From Tissierellia bacterium (lineage in GTDB: Bacteria > Bacillota > Clostridia > Peptostreptococcales > Acidaminobacteraceae), in NCBI GenBank assembly GCA_012799095.1, contig JAAZLX010000091.1:1-34035 (forward strand): 34,035 nucleotides of DNA, given 5' to 3'. This document shows, in pieces, positions 19,340 through 28,754 of the stretch (positions are counted from its first letter, which is position 1; the number at the start of each line of letters is the position of its first letter). Under the pieces are notes generated by a model, which was given only the letters and a program-made list of their open reading frames with translations, did no database searches and was not told the DNA's origin. Both the position numbers and the translations under genes were made by a program.

Positions 19340-19971
19340 TGATGGAGTATATTAAGCCGGATGAAATCGAAAAGCGCAGCTTTGAGATTATTCGAAGCGA
19401 GCTGCTACACCCTCTTGATCCGGTTCTCGCGCCTGTAATTCTACGAGTCATCCATACTACCGCTGACTTTGAATACCTAGACACGCTTGCTTTCTCTGAG
19501 AGCGTTATCGAGCTCGCAACAGCGGCTCTGCGCAAGGGTGTCTCAATTATTAGCGACACAAATATGGTTAAAGCCGGGGTTGACAAGACGCGGCTTTCCG
19601 CTTTCGGGGGTGATGCTTTATGCTTTATGCAAGACGAGGATGTTGCGGAAATGGCAAAGCAGGCCGGCACGACCCGAGCTAAAGCGGCTGTAGATAAAGC
19701 GGCAATGCAGGACAAGCCACTTATCTTCGCCATTGGAAATGCGCCGACAGCTCTAATGCGAATATGCGAGTTGAAAGAAGCCGGAAAGCTTTCACCTGAA
19801 CTTGTTATTGGAGTCCCGGTAGGGTTTGTCAATGTGGTTGAATCAAAAGAGGCCCTTACTCGTTCAGGCATACCCTATATTACTGCGCGTGGGCGCAAAG
19901 GTGGCAGCAATGTTGCCGCCGCAATTTGTAATGCGCTGCTACGAATTGCCGGGGCCAATAAAAATGTCTAA
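19339..19971 (+). CDS. cbiC: Cobalt-precorrin-8 methylmutase CbiC
   Basis: IISDTNMVKAGVDK, FAIGNAPTALMRI, VNVVESKEAL, ARGRKGGSNVAAAICNALL. Confidence 0.95.
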   Translation: MMEYIKPDEIEKRSFEIIRSELLHPLDPVLAPVILRVIHTTADFEYLDTLAFSESVIELATAALRKGVSIISDTNMVKAGVDKTRLSAFGGDALCFMQDEDVAEMAKQAGTTRAKAAVDKAAMQDKPLIFAIGNAPTALMRICELKEAGKLSPELVIGVPVGFVNVVESKEALTRSGIPYITARGRKGGSNVAAAICNALLRIAGANKNV

Positions 19972-20898
19972 GATACTTTGCATAATTGATGGCATGAATG
20001 ATCCGGCGTTCGATGTAGGAAAATATCCGGCTTTGTCATCTTTTCCTATACGCGAATATGCTAAGACGGTCCCGAATGGATTTGAAGCCGAGACACTGCC
20101 ATGTGTTTTAACACTTCTCGGCATAACCTCACTACCGAAAAATATACGCGGATGGATCGAAGCACTTGGCGCAGGGATACAAACTAACCCGGAAGACTTA
20201 ATTTTTCGGGGAAGCTTGGTAGAGCTAAACAGAGATGGAATATGCGTCGGCTTCTGTAATGCTCCGATAATATTCCTGTGTTGAGTCAACTACGATACTT
20301 TTCACTGGGGGGATATAAAAGCCTATTGATAATTCCGGGGTACGCATCATATGTCGATTCTATAATGACACCTATGCCGTTTGACATGATCGGTAAAAAC
20401 ATACATGAGCTACCATGTCCTAACATTCCTGAGTTACTCGATGCTCTTGATATTCTTGGCAATATCGATTCCTCACGTGCAATTATTCCTTGGATGGCTT
20501 CTGTGAAGAAGCCCTTGCCGCACTTTCATGAAAAGGCGGCAGTTGTCAGCGGTACAAACGTAATTCAAGGCATTGCAATTGCCTTGAATATGCATCATGT
20601 ATCGCTTGAGGGAATGACAGGAGATACGAATACAAACCTTAACGCAAAAGCTCAAACGGCATTGAAACTTACAAAGGAATACCATCTTGTCATATTGCAC
20701 ATTGGTGGTTGCGATGAAGCGGCACATAGGATGAATCGGGTTGAAAAAGAATCATTTCTTTCGAGGGTTGATGAAATTGTATTAACGGAGTTGCTGGCAT
20801 CAGATCACGACATAGAGGTAGTATCAGACCATGGGGTCGATCCGGCAACAGGTAGACATATTGGTGGATTACAGCCAGCTTTCCGTTTGTATAAATAA
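19964..20898 (+). pseudogene. Cofactor-independent phosphoglycerate-mutase-like protein (ApgM/'proposed homoserine kinase' type), split by a frameshift near 20260-20284
   Basis: ORF 19964-20284 begins MSKILCIIDGMNDPAF; ORF 20278-20898 continues with LHIGGCDEAAHRMNRVEKESFLSRVDEIV and VSDHGVDPATGRHIGG; the two halves lie in different frames. Confidence 0.7.
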
Positions 20899-20954
20899 GA
20901 GTGCGGTCTGCACGGCGAAGTGGGTGAGAAGTCAACGATTTTTCGGAGAATAAG

Positions 20955-21245
20955 TTAAGCACCACATGGTAAATTCCGTTTGTTCCAGGTATTCAGGAAC
21001 TGAATGGGGCTAAGATAGCCCCGTCGTTTTTGAAGCCGGCGTCTGTTGTAAAAGACCTCAATATATTCAAATATGGCTTGTCGCGCAGCCTCCCGGGTCG
21101 GATAGAAATGCCAGTGGATGATCTCTTTTTAAAGAATAGAAAAGAAGCTCTCGCTCCACGCGTTGTCGCCCGGTTTTCCGACTGCGGAGAAGCTCTGCAG
21201 CCAGCCGTAAGCGGCTATCTGCTCTTGCACCTCGGCCGCTGTATA
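20955..21245 (-). mobile_element. IS3-family transposase (OrfB) C-terminal relic with an internal nonsense codon
   Basis: Reverse translation YTAAEVQEQIAAYGWLQSFSAVGKPGDNAWSESFFSIL*KEIIHWHFYPTREAARQAIFEYIEVFYNRRRLQKRRGYLSPIQFLNTWNKRNLPCGA*; same frame on both sides of TAA at 21129-21131. Confidence 0.85.
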
Positions 21246-21321
21246 ATCGACTAAGGAAAAGGGATTGCTCCCTTCCCCTCGTCTAAGAACCGTACATGAG
21301 AGTTTCCCACTCATACGGCTC
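21246..21321 (-). mobile_element. 3' end of a group II intron (domains V and VI)
   Basis: Reverse complement of 21287-21321, GAGCCGTATGAGTGGGAAACTCTCATGTACGGTTC, matches the domain V fold (GAGCCGTA/TACGGTTC outer stem, 2-nt bulge, upper stem); followed by a GGGAAGGGAGCAATCCCTTTTCC hairpin and a 3' end ...TAGTCGAT. Confidence 0.82.
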
Positions 21322-21756
21322 AAGCATTTCTTCACTTTTTCAAGCGGCGATTGGCGAATGGAGTTTCAGTTTTCTCAGGAGAAAGTACTCTTTATCTAAG
21401 AATGGATTTTTCGAGATTTGCAATTTTGGATGCCTCACTATGGGAATTCTCCTGAGGTTGATCTACTGGAATAAAGTGTAAGTTTGAATATCATTTACTC
21501 ACTATTTCGTTATTTTTTGAAAATACCAATAACCTCAAATCACATACAACAGCTTAAGAGTTTGAGTCCGTTAGTTTCCACTTACGCAAATCTTATCTTC
21601 TCTTTTCAACCGGAAACTTTGGTTTTTTATTCTCGTTACCTTTAAAATCAAGTGATTTGTATTAATGGTCTAAAAAGAGTTATAATCTTTCTTAGGGTGA
21701 CTTTCAAACGAAGCATCGTTTGTCCTTAATCTTAGATAAACAAAGTTTGTGAATCA

Positions 21757-21765
21757 TGATATAAT
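21757..21765 (+). promoter_or_regulatory. Candidate extended -10 promoter for rnf operon
   Basis: TGATATAAT (TGnTATAAT) about 65 bp upstream of the rnfC ATG; no good -35 box seen. Confidence 0.45.
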
Positions 21766-21830
21766 TGACGGGATGCTATTATAGATATCTTGTACATATA
21801 GTCGACCAGTCGGCTAGAGGAGGAAATCAC

Positions 21831-23150
21831 ATGGAAGTAAAGTCCTTCAAGGGCGGGGTTCATGTACCGCATTCAAAGGGCTTGACCGAGGCGAAAGAAA
21901 CGGTAGTCTGCAGTCCCCCGGCGTCCGTTTTTATCTCAATGCGACAGCATATCGGTGCACCGGCCAAACCGGTAGTTGCACCAAAAGATTCGGTCAAGAA
22001 GGGACAACTTATCGGAGAGGCCGGTGGCTTTGTTTCGGCCAATATTCACAGCAGTGTTTCTGGTACTGTCAAAAAGATACATACCATGAAAATCATGGGT
22101 CTTGATACCACAGTCATTCAAATAGATAATGACTTTGAAGAAACCTGGCATGAATCGGTCAAACCTCGTTCAGGCATCGACCAACTCAGCGGCAGTGATA
22201 TCAAAAATCTGATCATGGAAGCCGGAATCGTCGGAATGGGCGGTGCGGGCTTTCCTTTGCATGTTAAATTATCCCCGCCGGAGAACAAACCGATCGACAC
22301 ATTCATAGTCAATGGAACAGAGTGTGAACCCTATTTGACCTGTGACCACCGTCTCATGTTGGAAGAATCTGATCAGATCATACAAGGTCTGCTCTTTATG
22401 ATGAAGACGGTATCAGTCAAAAAAGCCTACATCGGGATCGAAGTCAACAAGCCGGATGCAATCGAAGTCATGAAAAATGCAGCCGCACCTTATGATTCGA
22501 TCGAAGTTGTTCCACTGGCGGCAAAATATCCCCAAGGTGGAGAAAAACAATTGATATATGCCTGCACCAAGCGTGAAGTACCTTCCGGAGGCCTCCCGGC
22601 TGACATTGGAGTCGTGGTGGCAAATGTTGCAACCACAAAAGCAGTAGCTGATTATGTCGTAATGGGTCAACCAGTCACAGAACGAGTCTGCACGGTGACC
22701 GGCTCCGGAATAACTACACCGAAAAACCTGCTGATCAAGGTCGGGACACCACTGCAACATCTGATCGATGAGTGTGATGGATTGACAGCAGACAGTGCTA
22801 AATTGATCATGGGCGGTCCAATGATGGGCAATGCCGTGGCATCGGCATCATTCCCGTCTACTAAGACCACTGGTGGACTGTTGATATTGAATCTGGCAGA
22901 CGCCAAAATCGGTGAAACAACGGCCTGCATCAAATGTGGTCGGTGCGTTACTGCTTGTCCAATGGGACTCCAACCGGTTTATATCAGTCAATACAGTCTG
23001 AGAGACCGGATGGATCTAGCTGAAAAATATCATCCGGTCGATTGTATCGAATGCGGTTCATGTTCCTTCATCTGTCCCGCCAACCGACCGCTGGTTCACT
23101 CAATTCGCGTGGCCAAACGCCATGTCATGGAAAACAGGCGAAAGGTCTAG
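21831..23150 (+). CDS. rnfC: Rnf electron transport complex subunit RnfC
   Basis: FKGGVHVPHSKG, GMGGAGFPLHVKL, NGTECEPYLTCDHRLM, two ferredoxin motifs (CIKCGRCVTACP, CIECGSCSFICP); AGGAGG before ATG. Confidence 0.95.
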   Translation: MEVKSFKGGVHVPHSKGLTEAKETVVCSPPASVFISMRQHIGAPAKPVVAPKDSVKKGQLIGEAGGFVSANIHSSVSGTVKKIHTMKIMGLDTTVIQIDNDFEETWHESVKPRSGIDQLSGSDIKNLIMEAGIVGMGGAGFPLHVKLSPPENKPIDTFIVNGTECEPYLTCDHRLMLEESDQIIQGLLFMMKTVSVKKAYIGIEVNKPDAIEVMKNAAAPYDSIEVVPLAAKYPQGGEKQLIYACTKREVPSGGLPADIGVVVANVATTKAVADYVVMGQPVTERVCTVTGSGITTPKNLLIKVGTPLQHLIDECDGLTADSAKLIMGGPMMGNAVASASFPSTKTTGGLLILNLADAKIGETTACIKCGRCVTACPMGLQPVYISQYSLRDRMDLAEKYHPVDCIECGSCSFICPANRPLVHSIRVAKRHVMENRRKV

Positions 23151-23158
23151 GTGTAGCA

Positions 23159-24103
23159 ATGGAAAGAACAATGGAACGATTCAAAGTAACTTCATCACCG
23201 CACATCAGAGATGTTGATTCGGTGACCCGTCTGATGGGCGATGTCCTTTTGGCGTTACTGCCGGCAACCGCCCTGGCGGTCTATTTATATGGTCTAAGAG
23301 CACTGCTGTTGATCGTTGTCACTGTCCTAGCGGCAGTAGCGACCGAGGCAGTATGTCAGAAGCTACGAAAACAAACGATCACAATCAATGATCTGTCAGC
23401 CGTTGTGACAGGGCTATTATTAGCACTCAACCTGCCGGCCGGTGCCCCTCTCTGGATGGGTGCGCTTGGATCGATTTTCGCCATTTTTATAGTAAAACAG
23501 GTATTTGGGGGACTGGGTGAGAACTTCATGAACCCGGCATTGGCTGCCCGGGTATTTCTGGCCGTCAGTTACCCGAAATTAATGGGTCAATACTTTGACC
23601 CGGCAACCGATGCTCTCAGTAGTGCCACACCGCTGGCCCTGCTCAAAGAAGGTCAGATGTCTGAAATGCCTTCGATGTTTGACAGTTTTCTGGGGACCGT
23701 CAGTGGTTCGATCGGTGAGAGCAGTGCTGCCGCTCTACTGATCGGCGGACTTTACCTGTTGTTTCGTAAAGTCATCACTTGGGAGATCCCAGTATTATTT
23801 ATTGGGACAGTCTTTGTTGGAACATTCTTGCTTTATGGCTTTGATGCCCAGGTGGCTCTGTTGGCTATTTTATCGGGTGGTGTATTTCTCGGTGGATTCT
23901 TTATGGCGACTGACTATGCTACCAGTCCGATCCATTTCAATGGACGGATCGTATTCGCTCTAGGGGCAGGCTTGCTGACGGTATTGATCAGACGGTTTGG
24001 AGCCTATCCTGAAGGTGTCATGTTTGCCATATTGTTGATGAACGCCTTTACACCGGCGATTGAAAAATTCACCGCGCCCAAAATCTTTGGAGGTGCCAAG
24101 TGA
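23159..24103 (+). CDS. rnfD: Rnf subunit RnfD
   Basis: SSPHIRDVDSVTRLMGDVLLALLP, FGGLGENFMNPALAARVFL, FMATDYATSP. Confidence 0.95.
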   Translation: MERTMERFKVTSSPHIRDVDSVTRLMGDVLLALLPATALAVYLYGLRALLLIVVTVLAAVATEAVCQKLRKQTITINDLSAVVTGLLLALNLPAGAPLWMGALGSIFAIFIVKQVFGGLGENFMNPALAARVFLAVSYPKLMGQYFDPATDALSSATPLALLKEGQMSEMPSMFDSFLGTVSGSIGESSAAALLIGGLYLLFRKVITWEIPVLFIGTVFVGTFLLYGFDAQVALLAILSGGVFLGGFFMATDYATSPIHFNGRIVFALGAGLLTVLIRRFGAYPEGVMFAILLMNAFTPAIEKFTAPKIFGGAK

Positions 24104-24672
24104 AAGATATTATAAGGCTGGGTTCGATATTACTCGGATTTGGTATTGTAAGTGCACTCCTATTGGGATTGACCTACCAGGTGACACTTGAACCGATCAC
24201 ACAATCACGTGCTCTGGCCGATCAGCAAAATCAGCAGATGGTCGCACCGGAAGCTGAACAATTCATCGCAGTAGATGAATCCATTTTGGAAAAGATCCAA
24301 GCCAAAAACCCCGGTATCATTGATATCGTCCAGGCTGAAAAAGCCGGACAAGTCTTGGGATATGTTGTCAAAAGCAATACCAATGGCTTTGGTGGTCCGA
24401 TGGAAGTGATGGTCGGGATAGATGGATCCGGAACATTGACCGGTATCCGTTTGGGCAATCATGCCGAAACACCCGGTCTGGGCGATAACGCCAACAAACC
24501 GGAATTCTATGACCAGTTTCCCGGAAAAGACATTGTAAGTGGCATTGGCGTCAACAAAGGAGAGCCAGGAAACAACGAAATCCAGGCGATCACCGGAGCC
24601 ACCGTTACATCACGGGCTGTGGTTGATGCAGTCAATGCAGTGAAAGTCGTAATTGAGGAGGTGGGCCAATGA
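24100..24672 (+). CDS. rnfG: Rnf subunit RnfG (covalent FMN)
   Basis: One N-terminal TM, HAETPGLGDNA, flavinylation motif AITGATVTSRAVVDAVN; GTG start. Confidence 0.94.
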   Translation: MKDIIRLGSILLGFGIVSALLLGLTYQVTLEPITQSRALADQQNQQMVAPEAEQFIAVDESILEKIQAKNPGIIDIVQAEKAGQVLGYVVKSNTNGFGGPMEVMVGIDGSGTLTGIRLGNHAETPGLGDNANKPEFYDQFPGKDIVSGIGVNKGEPGNNEIQAITGATVTSRAVVDAVNAVKVVIEEVGQ

Positions 24673-25271
24673 GACTCAGTATATTGACAAGAGGTCTGAT
24701 CAAAGACAACCCGACACTGGTTCAATTGGTCGGGATGTGCCCCGTTCTGGCTATCACGACTACACTGGAAAATGGAATTGGGATGGGACTGGCAGTAGTT
24801 GTCGTTTTGGCATTATCCAATCTCCTGGTATCCTTATCGCGAAGTTTTACACCGGAGCGGATCCGTATCCCGATCTTTGTCGTAATTATAGCAACTTTCG
24901 TAACGATCGTTGGGCTGGTCATTGAAGCATATGTGCCATCACTACATAAATCACTCGGTATCTTTATCCCGCTGATCGTGGTCAACTGTCTGATCCTGGC
25001 CCGGGCGGAAGCATTTGCCTTCAGCCACGGTCCGATCGATTCATTACTTGACGGGATCGGCATGGGACTCGGATTTACCATAGCATTGATGATCATCAGT
25101 GCTATTCGTGAGATCCTGGGAACTGGTGCAATTGCTTTTGGCGGAACCGTTTTGTTTCAATTGCCGATACCCCAGACTATCTCTATGATTTTACCGCCGG
25201 GGGCGTTTCTGGTCTTGGCTTTGGTTCTGGCAGTCAAAAATGCCATCAGCAATCGGAAAGAGGAGGCCTAA
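24669..25271 (+). CDS. rnfE: Rnf subunit RnfE
   Basis: FTPERIRIPIFVVIIATFVTIV, LGIFIPLIVVNCLILARAEAFA. Confidence 0.95.
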   Translation: MRLSILTRGLIKDNPTLVQLVGMCPVLAITTTLENGIGMGLAVVVVLALSNLLVSLSRSFTPERIRIPIFVVIIATFVTIVGLVIEAYVPSLHKSLGIFIPLIVVNCLILARAEAFAFSHGPIDSLLDGIGMGLGFTIALMIISAIREILGTGAIAFGGTVLFQLPIPQTISMILPPGAFLVLALVLAVKNAISNRKEEA

Positions 25272-25853
25272 ATGGAAAACGCTGGTCTGCTAACGATCAT
25301 TGTCAGCGCCATTTTGGTAAATAACTTTGTTCTGTCACGTTTTCTTGGAATTTGTCCCTTCCTGGGGATGAGCAAAAAGGTCGAGACAGCCGCCGGAATG
25401 GGAATGGCAGTCGTCTTTGTCATGACGATGGCCGGGATATTCACCTGGTTTGCCAACAAATATCTACTTGTCCGTTTCCATATGGAATACTTACAGATTG
25501 TTATGTACATTCTGATCATTGCCGCTTTGGTCCAGTTTGTCGAGGTGGTTCTTAAGAAAATGTTGCCATCACTTTACAGTGCACTAGGAATTTTTCTACC
25601 GCTGATCACAACCAACTGTGCTGTCCTAGGGGTAGCATTGTTGAATGATCAATACAACTTTGGACTGTTAAAAACGATCGTCCACTCGGCGGCGGTTGCG
25701 GTTGGCTTCACCCTGGCTATCGTATTATTTGCCTCCATCCGCGAAAAGCTGGAAGCAAATGATGTACCGAAAGCATTTCAGGGATTCCCGATCGCTCTGA
25801 TTATCGCCAGTCTGCTGTCATTTGCCTTTTTAGGCTTCACCGGCATGGTATAG
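25272..25853 (+). CDS. rnfA: Rnf subunit RnfA
   Basis: VNNFVLSRFLGICPFLGMSK, LGIFLPLITTNCAVLGVAL. Confidence 0.95.
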   Translation: MENAGLLTIIVSAILVNNFVLSRFLGICPFLGMSKKVETAAGMGMAVVFVMTMAGIFTWFANKYLLVRFHMEYLQIVMYILIIAALVQFVEVVLKKMLPSLYSALGIFLPLITTNCAVLGVALLNDQYNFGLLKTIVHSAAVAVGFTLAIVLFASIREKLEANDVPKAFQGFPIALIIASLLSFAFLGFTGMV

Positions 25854-25861
25854 GAGGAAGT

Positions 25862-26878
25862 ATGATTGAATTCAAAGAGCTCTTGATGCCGATTGTCAGC
25901 ATGGGTGGTTTAGGCGTCGCTTTTGGTGGTTTGCTGGCCTTTGCTTCGCAAAAGTTTGAAGTAAAAAGTGACCCCCGGGCAGATGAAATCAACGCTGTGT
26001 TACCGGCGGCCAACTGCGGGGGCTGTGGTTATCCTGGCTGTATGAACTATGCCATCGCTGTCGCCAAAGGCGAAGCTGTCAATAAATGCACCGTCGGAGG
26101 ACCTGCGGTGGCAGAAAAGGTAGCTGCTATCATGGGAGTCGATGCCGTCGATGCCGGAGAGCGGATGGTGGCACGGGTCCATTGTAATGGTGGGATCCAT
26201 GCGGTCGATGAGTTTGACTATCAAGGCATCTTAAGTTGCCGGGCCATGAATCTCGTCAGTGGTGGCCCGAAAGCCTGTAAAAACGGCTGTCTGGGCTGCG
26301 GAGATTGTATGGACGTCTGTCGGTTCGGTGCCATCGAGCTGGTCGACGGAGTAGCCAAAATAATTCCGGAAAAATGCACCGGCTGTCAGGCTTGTGTCAA
26401 AGCCTGTCCCAAACAGATCATCAAGATGATCCCTGCCATTCAAAACACGGTAGTCGATTGCATGAACAATGAAATCGGTGCTCATGTCAAACGTAACTGT
26501 TCAGTCGCCTGTATTGCCTGCAGGATGTGCGAAAAAGCCTGTCGCTTTGATGCCATCCATGTCGTCAATAATATTGCATCGATCGACTATGATAAATGTA
26601 CGGACTGCATGGAGTGTTTTGAAGTCTGTCCGACCAATGCGATCACTGCCAATCCCGAGATGAAGGTGGTGGCAGAAGTGATTGATGAAAAGTGCATCGG
26701 CTGCACCATCTGTGCTAAAAATTGTCCGACCGAATGTATTTCAGGTGAACTGAAACAGGTGCATAAGGTCAATCAAGCTGAGTGTATCGGCTGTAAAATC
26801 TGTTATGAAAAATGTCCAAAAGATGCGATCGCTCTCATCCCTGTGGACTCAAAGAAAAAAATGAAGGAAACCGCTTAG
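25862..26878 (+). CDS. rnfB: Rnf subunit RnfB with multiple 4Fe-4S motifs
   Basis: N-terminal NCGGCGYPGC motif plus six CxxCxxCxxxC-type ferredoxin motifs. Confidence 0.94.
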   Translation: MIEFKELLMPIVSMGGLGVAFGGLLAFASQKFEVKSDPRADEINAVLPAANCGGCGYPGCMNYAIAVAKGEAVNKCTVGGPAVAEKVAAIMGVDAVDAGERMVARVHCNGGIHAVDEFDYQGILSCRAMNLVSGGPKACKNGCLGCGDCMDVCRFGAIELVDGVAKIIPEKCTGCQACVKACPKQIIKMIPAIQNTVVDCMNNEIGAHVKRNCSVACIACRMCEKACRFDAIHVVNNIASIDYDKCTDCMECFEVCPTNAITANPEMKVVAEVIDEKCIGCTICAKNCPTECISGELKQVHKVNQAECIGCKICYEKCPKDAIALIPVDSKKKMKETA

Positions 26879-26886
26879 GTTTCCTT
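26864..26886. terminator. Convergent terminator hairpin overlapping both stop codons
   Basis: AAGGAAACC gctta GGTTTCCTT; on the minus strand it is followed by a T-run (CATTTTTTTC). Confidence 0.65.
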
Positions 26887-27378
26887 CTGTGTTTGAATCA
26901 AGGTTTTTAAAGCATCAATGAAATCTTCATTGTTGGAGAAAGACAGCTCGTCGAAATCAGGATACTCTTCCGGTGACAGATAGAGCTGGATCCCCAAAAT
27001 TCGCTGATGATCCTTTAACTGCATTATCTGCAGCATATGGTGACGGGCATCGTACCATGATTGCCACTCATAATTAGTCAAGACATCATTTTGAGCGGTG
27101 ATCGAATCCAATTTACTGATAGTCTCCGGATCGATCCGGTCCTGAAAGAAACTTAAGACGACCATCCCGTTATCGCTCAATATCAGCTCATCGTTTAGTC
27201 GTTTGACCAGATCCGAATCGACAATATCATCTAACATGGTTTGCCACTTACTGTCATCGAAGTCCAGCCCGGTCTGAAACAAGTGCTTGAGCCGGCTGAT
27301 GGCAGCTGATTGACCAAATAAACTGATGGCATATAAAAGGCTGAGACGGCCTTCAACCTGGTTTTCATCAACACTCAT
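26875..27378 (-). CDS. Hypothetical protein, possibly DUF4364/winged-helix-like
   Basis: 167-aa ORF with a good RBS (AGGAGGTGCC) upstream; weak resemblance only (LLYAISLFGQ..., SFFQDRIDPETISKLDS). Confidence 0.6.
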   Translation of the reverse strand: MSVDENQVEGRLSLLYAISLFGQSAAISRLKHLFQTGLDFDDSKWQTMLDDIVDSDLVKRLNDELILSDNGMVVLSFFQDRIDPETISKLDSITAQNDVLTNYEWQSWYDARHHMLQIMQLKDHQRILGIQLYLSPEEYPDFDELSFSNNEDFIDALKTLIQTQKET

Positions 27379-27475
27379 AAGGCACCTCCTTCACCTTAAT
27401 ATCATACCATATTTTTTCAGAAATCGATTGAAAGCAAATGGCTAGTGATTCTCCAATGGCTTCGATCGACAAGAA

Positions 27476-27498
27476 AAAAGCCGGTGTAACCGGCTTTT
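27476..27498 (-). terminator. Terminator of codBA
   Basis: Stem AAAAGCCGGT / ACCGGCTTTT with loop GTA, directly downstream of the codA stop. Confidence 0.75.
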
Positions 27499-27502
27499 CG
27501 AC

Positions 27503-28735
27503 TTAGAAGAAAACTTCTTTTACCGCTGGCTTGGTCTGAGCGATCAGATTGCCACGGGTGAAGTTATACAACACTTCTGATTTTAAATTGAGCGCATCAT
27601 AGAAGTTCTTGGCATTCAGAACGATAAAGCTGGCATCGTTTCCTTCTTTAATACCATAGCTTTCTCCCAAATGAAGGGTCTTGGCGGCATTGTAAGTCAC
27701 AAAATGATAGGAGTTGAGGATCTCTTCATATCCCATCATCTGGCCGACGTGAAGTCCCATGTGGACTGCATCTCGCATATTGCCATCACCCAGTGGATAC
27801 CAGGGATCGAAGATATCATCATGACCAAAGCTGACATTCATGCCGGCGGCCACCAGTTCTTTGACCCGGGTCATCCCACGTCTTTTCGGATAGCTGTCGA
27901 ACCGACCCTGAAGATGAATATTGATCAGCGGATTGGCAACAAAATTAATCTTGCTCATCCGAAGCAAACGGAACAGCTTTGATACATAGGCGTTGTTATA
28001 TGAATGCATCGCGGTGGTATGTGAGGCGGTGACCCGGTCTTTCAGCCCGCTTTCCAATGCTCGGGCTGCCAATACTTCGAGACCGCGGGATTGCTCATCG
28101 TCGATCTCATCACAGTGGACATCGACCAGCAGATCATACTTTTCCGCCAGAGCGACAGCAAAGTTCAGACTCTCGACGGCGTACTCACGGGTGAATTCAA
28201 AGTGGGGGATAGCACCGATGGCATCAACGCCCATTTTAGCGGCATTTTCCATCAACTGCTTGCCGTTGGGAAAACTGAGTATTCCTTCCTGAGGAAACGC
28301 AACGATTTGGAGATCGATCCAGTCTTTGACTTCCTCACGAACTTCAAGCAGACCTTCGGTGGCAATCAATGTCGGATCAGTCACATCAACATGTGTCCGG
28401 ACATGGCCGATACCATTTTTAGCCATCCTTCGGAGTGTTTCAACCACTCGTTCCTTGAGGTTTTCTTTGGTCAGCGTCGGTTTATACTCCGACCAGCACT
28501 GAATCCCCTCAAACAAGGTTCCTGTCAGATTCCAGCGTGGTTGGCCGGCGGTCAGGGCACTGTCCAGATGGACGTGTGAATCGATGAATTGAGGAAGAGC
28601 CAGGCAGTCAGTCCCGTCAATCACCTCGCTATCTTCGACGACAAGATTGGGTCCGATCTTTTCAAACTTTCCGTTGTTGATATAAATATCAACCGGATCC
28701 GGACTATTCTCCAGCGTTATATTTTTTATCAGCAT
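27503..28735 (-). CDS. codA: Cytosine deaminase / amidohydrolase CodA
   Basis: PQFIDSHVHLDSALTAGQPRWNLTGTLFEGI, HVRTHVDVTDPTL, DVHCDEIDDEQSRGLE, SFGHDDIFDPWYPLG; next to permease codB. Confidence 0.9.
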   Translation of the reverse strand: MLIKNITLENSPDPVDIYINNGKFEKIGPNLVVEDSEVIDGTDCLALPQFIDSHVHLDSALTAGQPRWNLTGTLFEGIQCWSEYKPTLTKENLKERVVETLRRMAKNGIGHVRTHVDVTDPTLIATEGLLEVREEVKDWIDLQIVAFPQEGILSFPNGKQLMENAAKMGVDAIGAIPHFEFTREYAVESLNFAVALAEKYDLLVDVHCDEIDDEQSRGLEVLAARALESGLKDRVTASHTTAMHSYNNAYVSKLFRLLRMSKINFVANPLINIHLQGRFDSYPKRRGMTRVKELVAAGMNVSFGHDDIFDPWYPLGDGNMRDAVHMGLHVGQMMGYEEILNSYHFVTYNAAKTLHLGESYGIKEGNDASFIVLNAKNFYDALNLKSEVLYNFTRGNLIAQTKPAVKEVFF

Positions 28736-28754
28736 TGTTTCCTCCCGGATTGAC

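Noticed and set aside
20563-20589. 10-bp inverted repeat ATTCAAGGCA...TGCCTTGAAT in the split mutase-like gene
   Set aside because: Borderline for chance and no supporting context.
21030-21481. Plus-strand ORFs 21030-21254 and 21296-21481
   Set aside because: They overlap the minus-strand IS3/intron relic, which explains the sequence better.
25862-26878. High number of Fe-S motifs in RnfB
   Set aside because: Extended ferredoxin-rich RnfB proteins are usual in Firmicutes; not novel.
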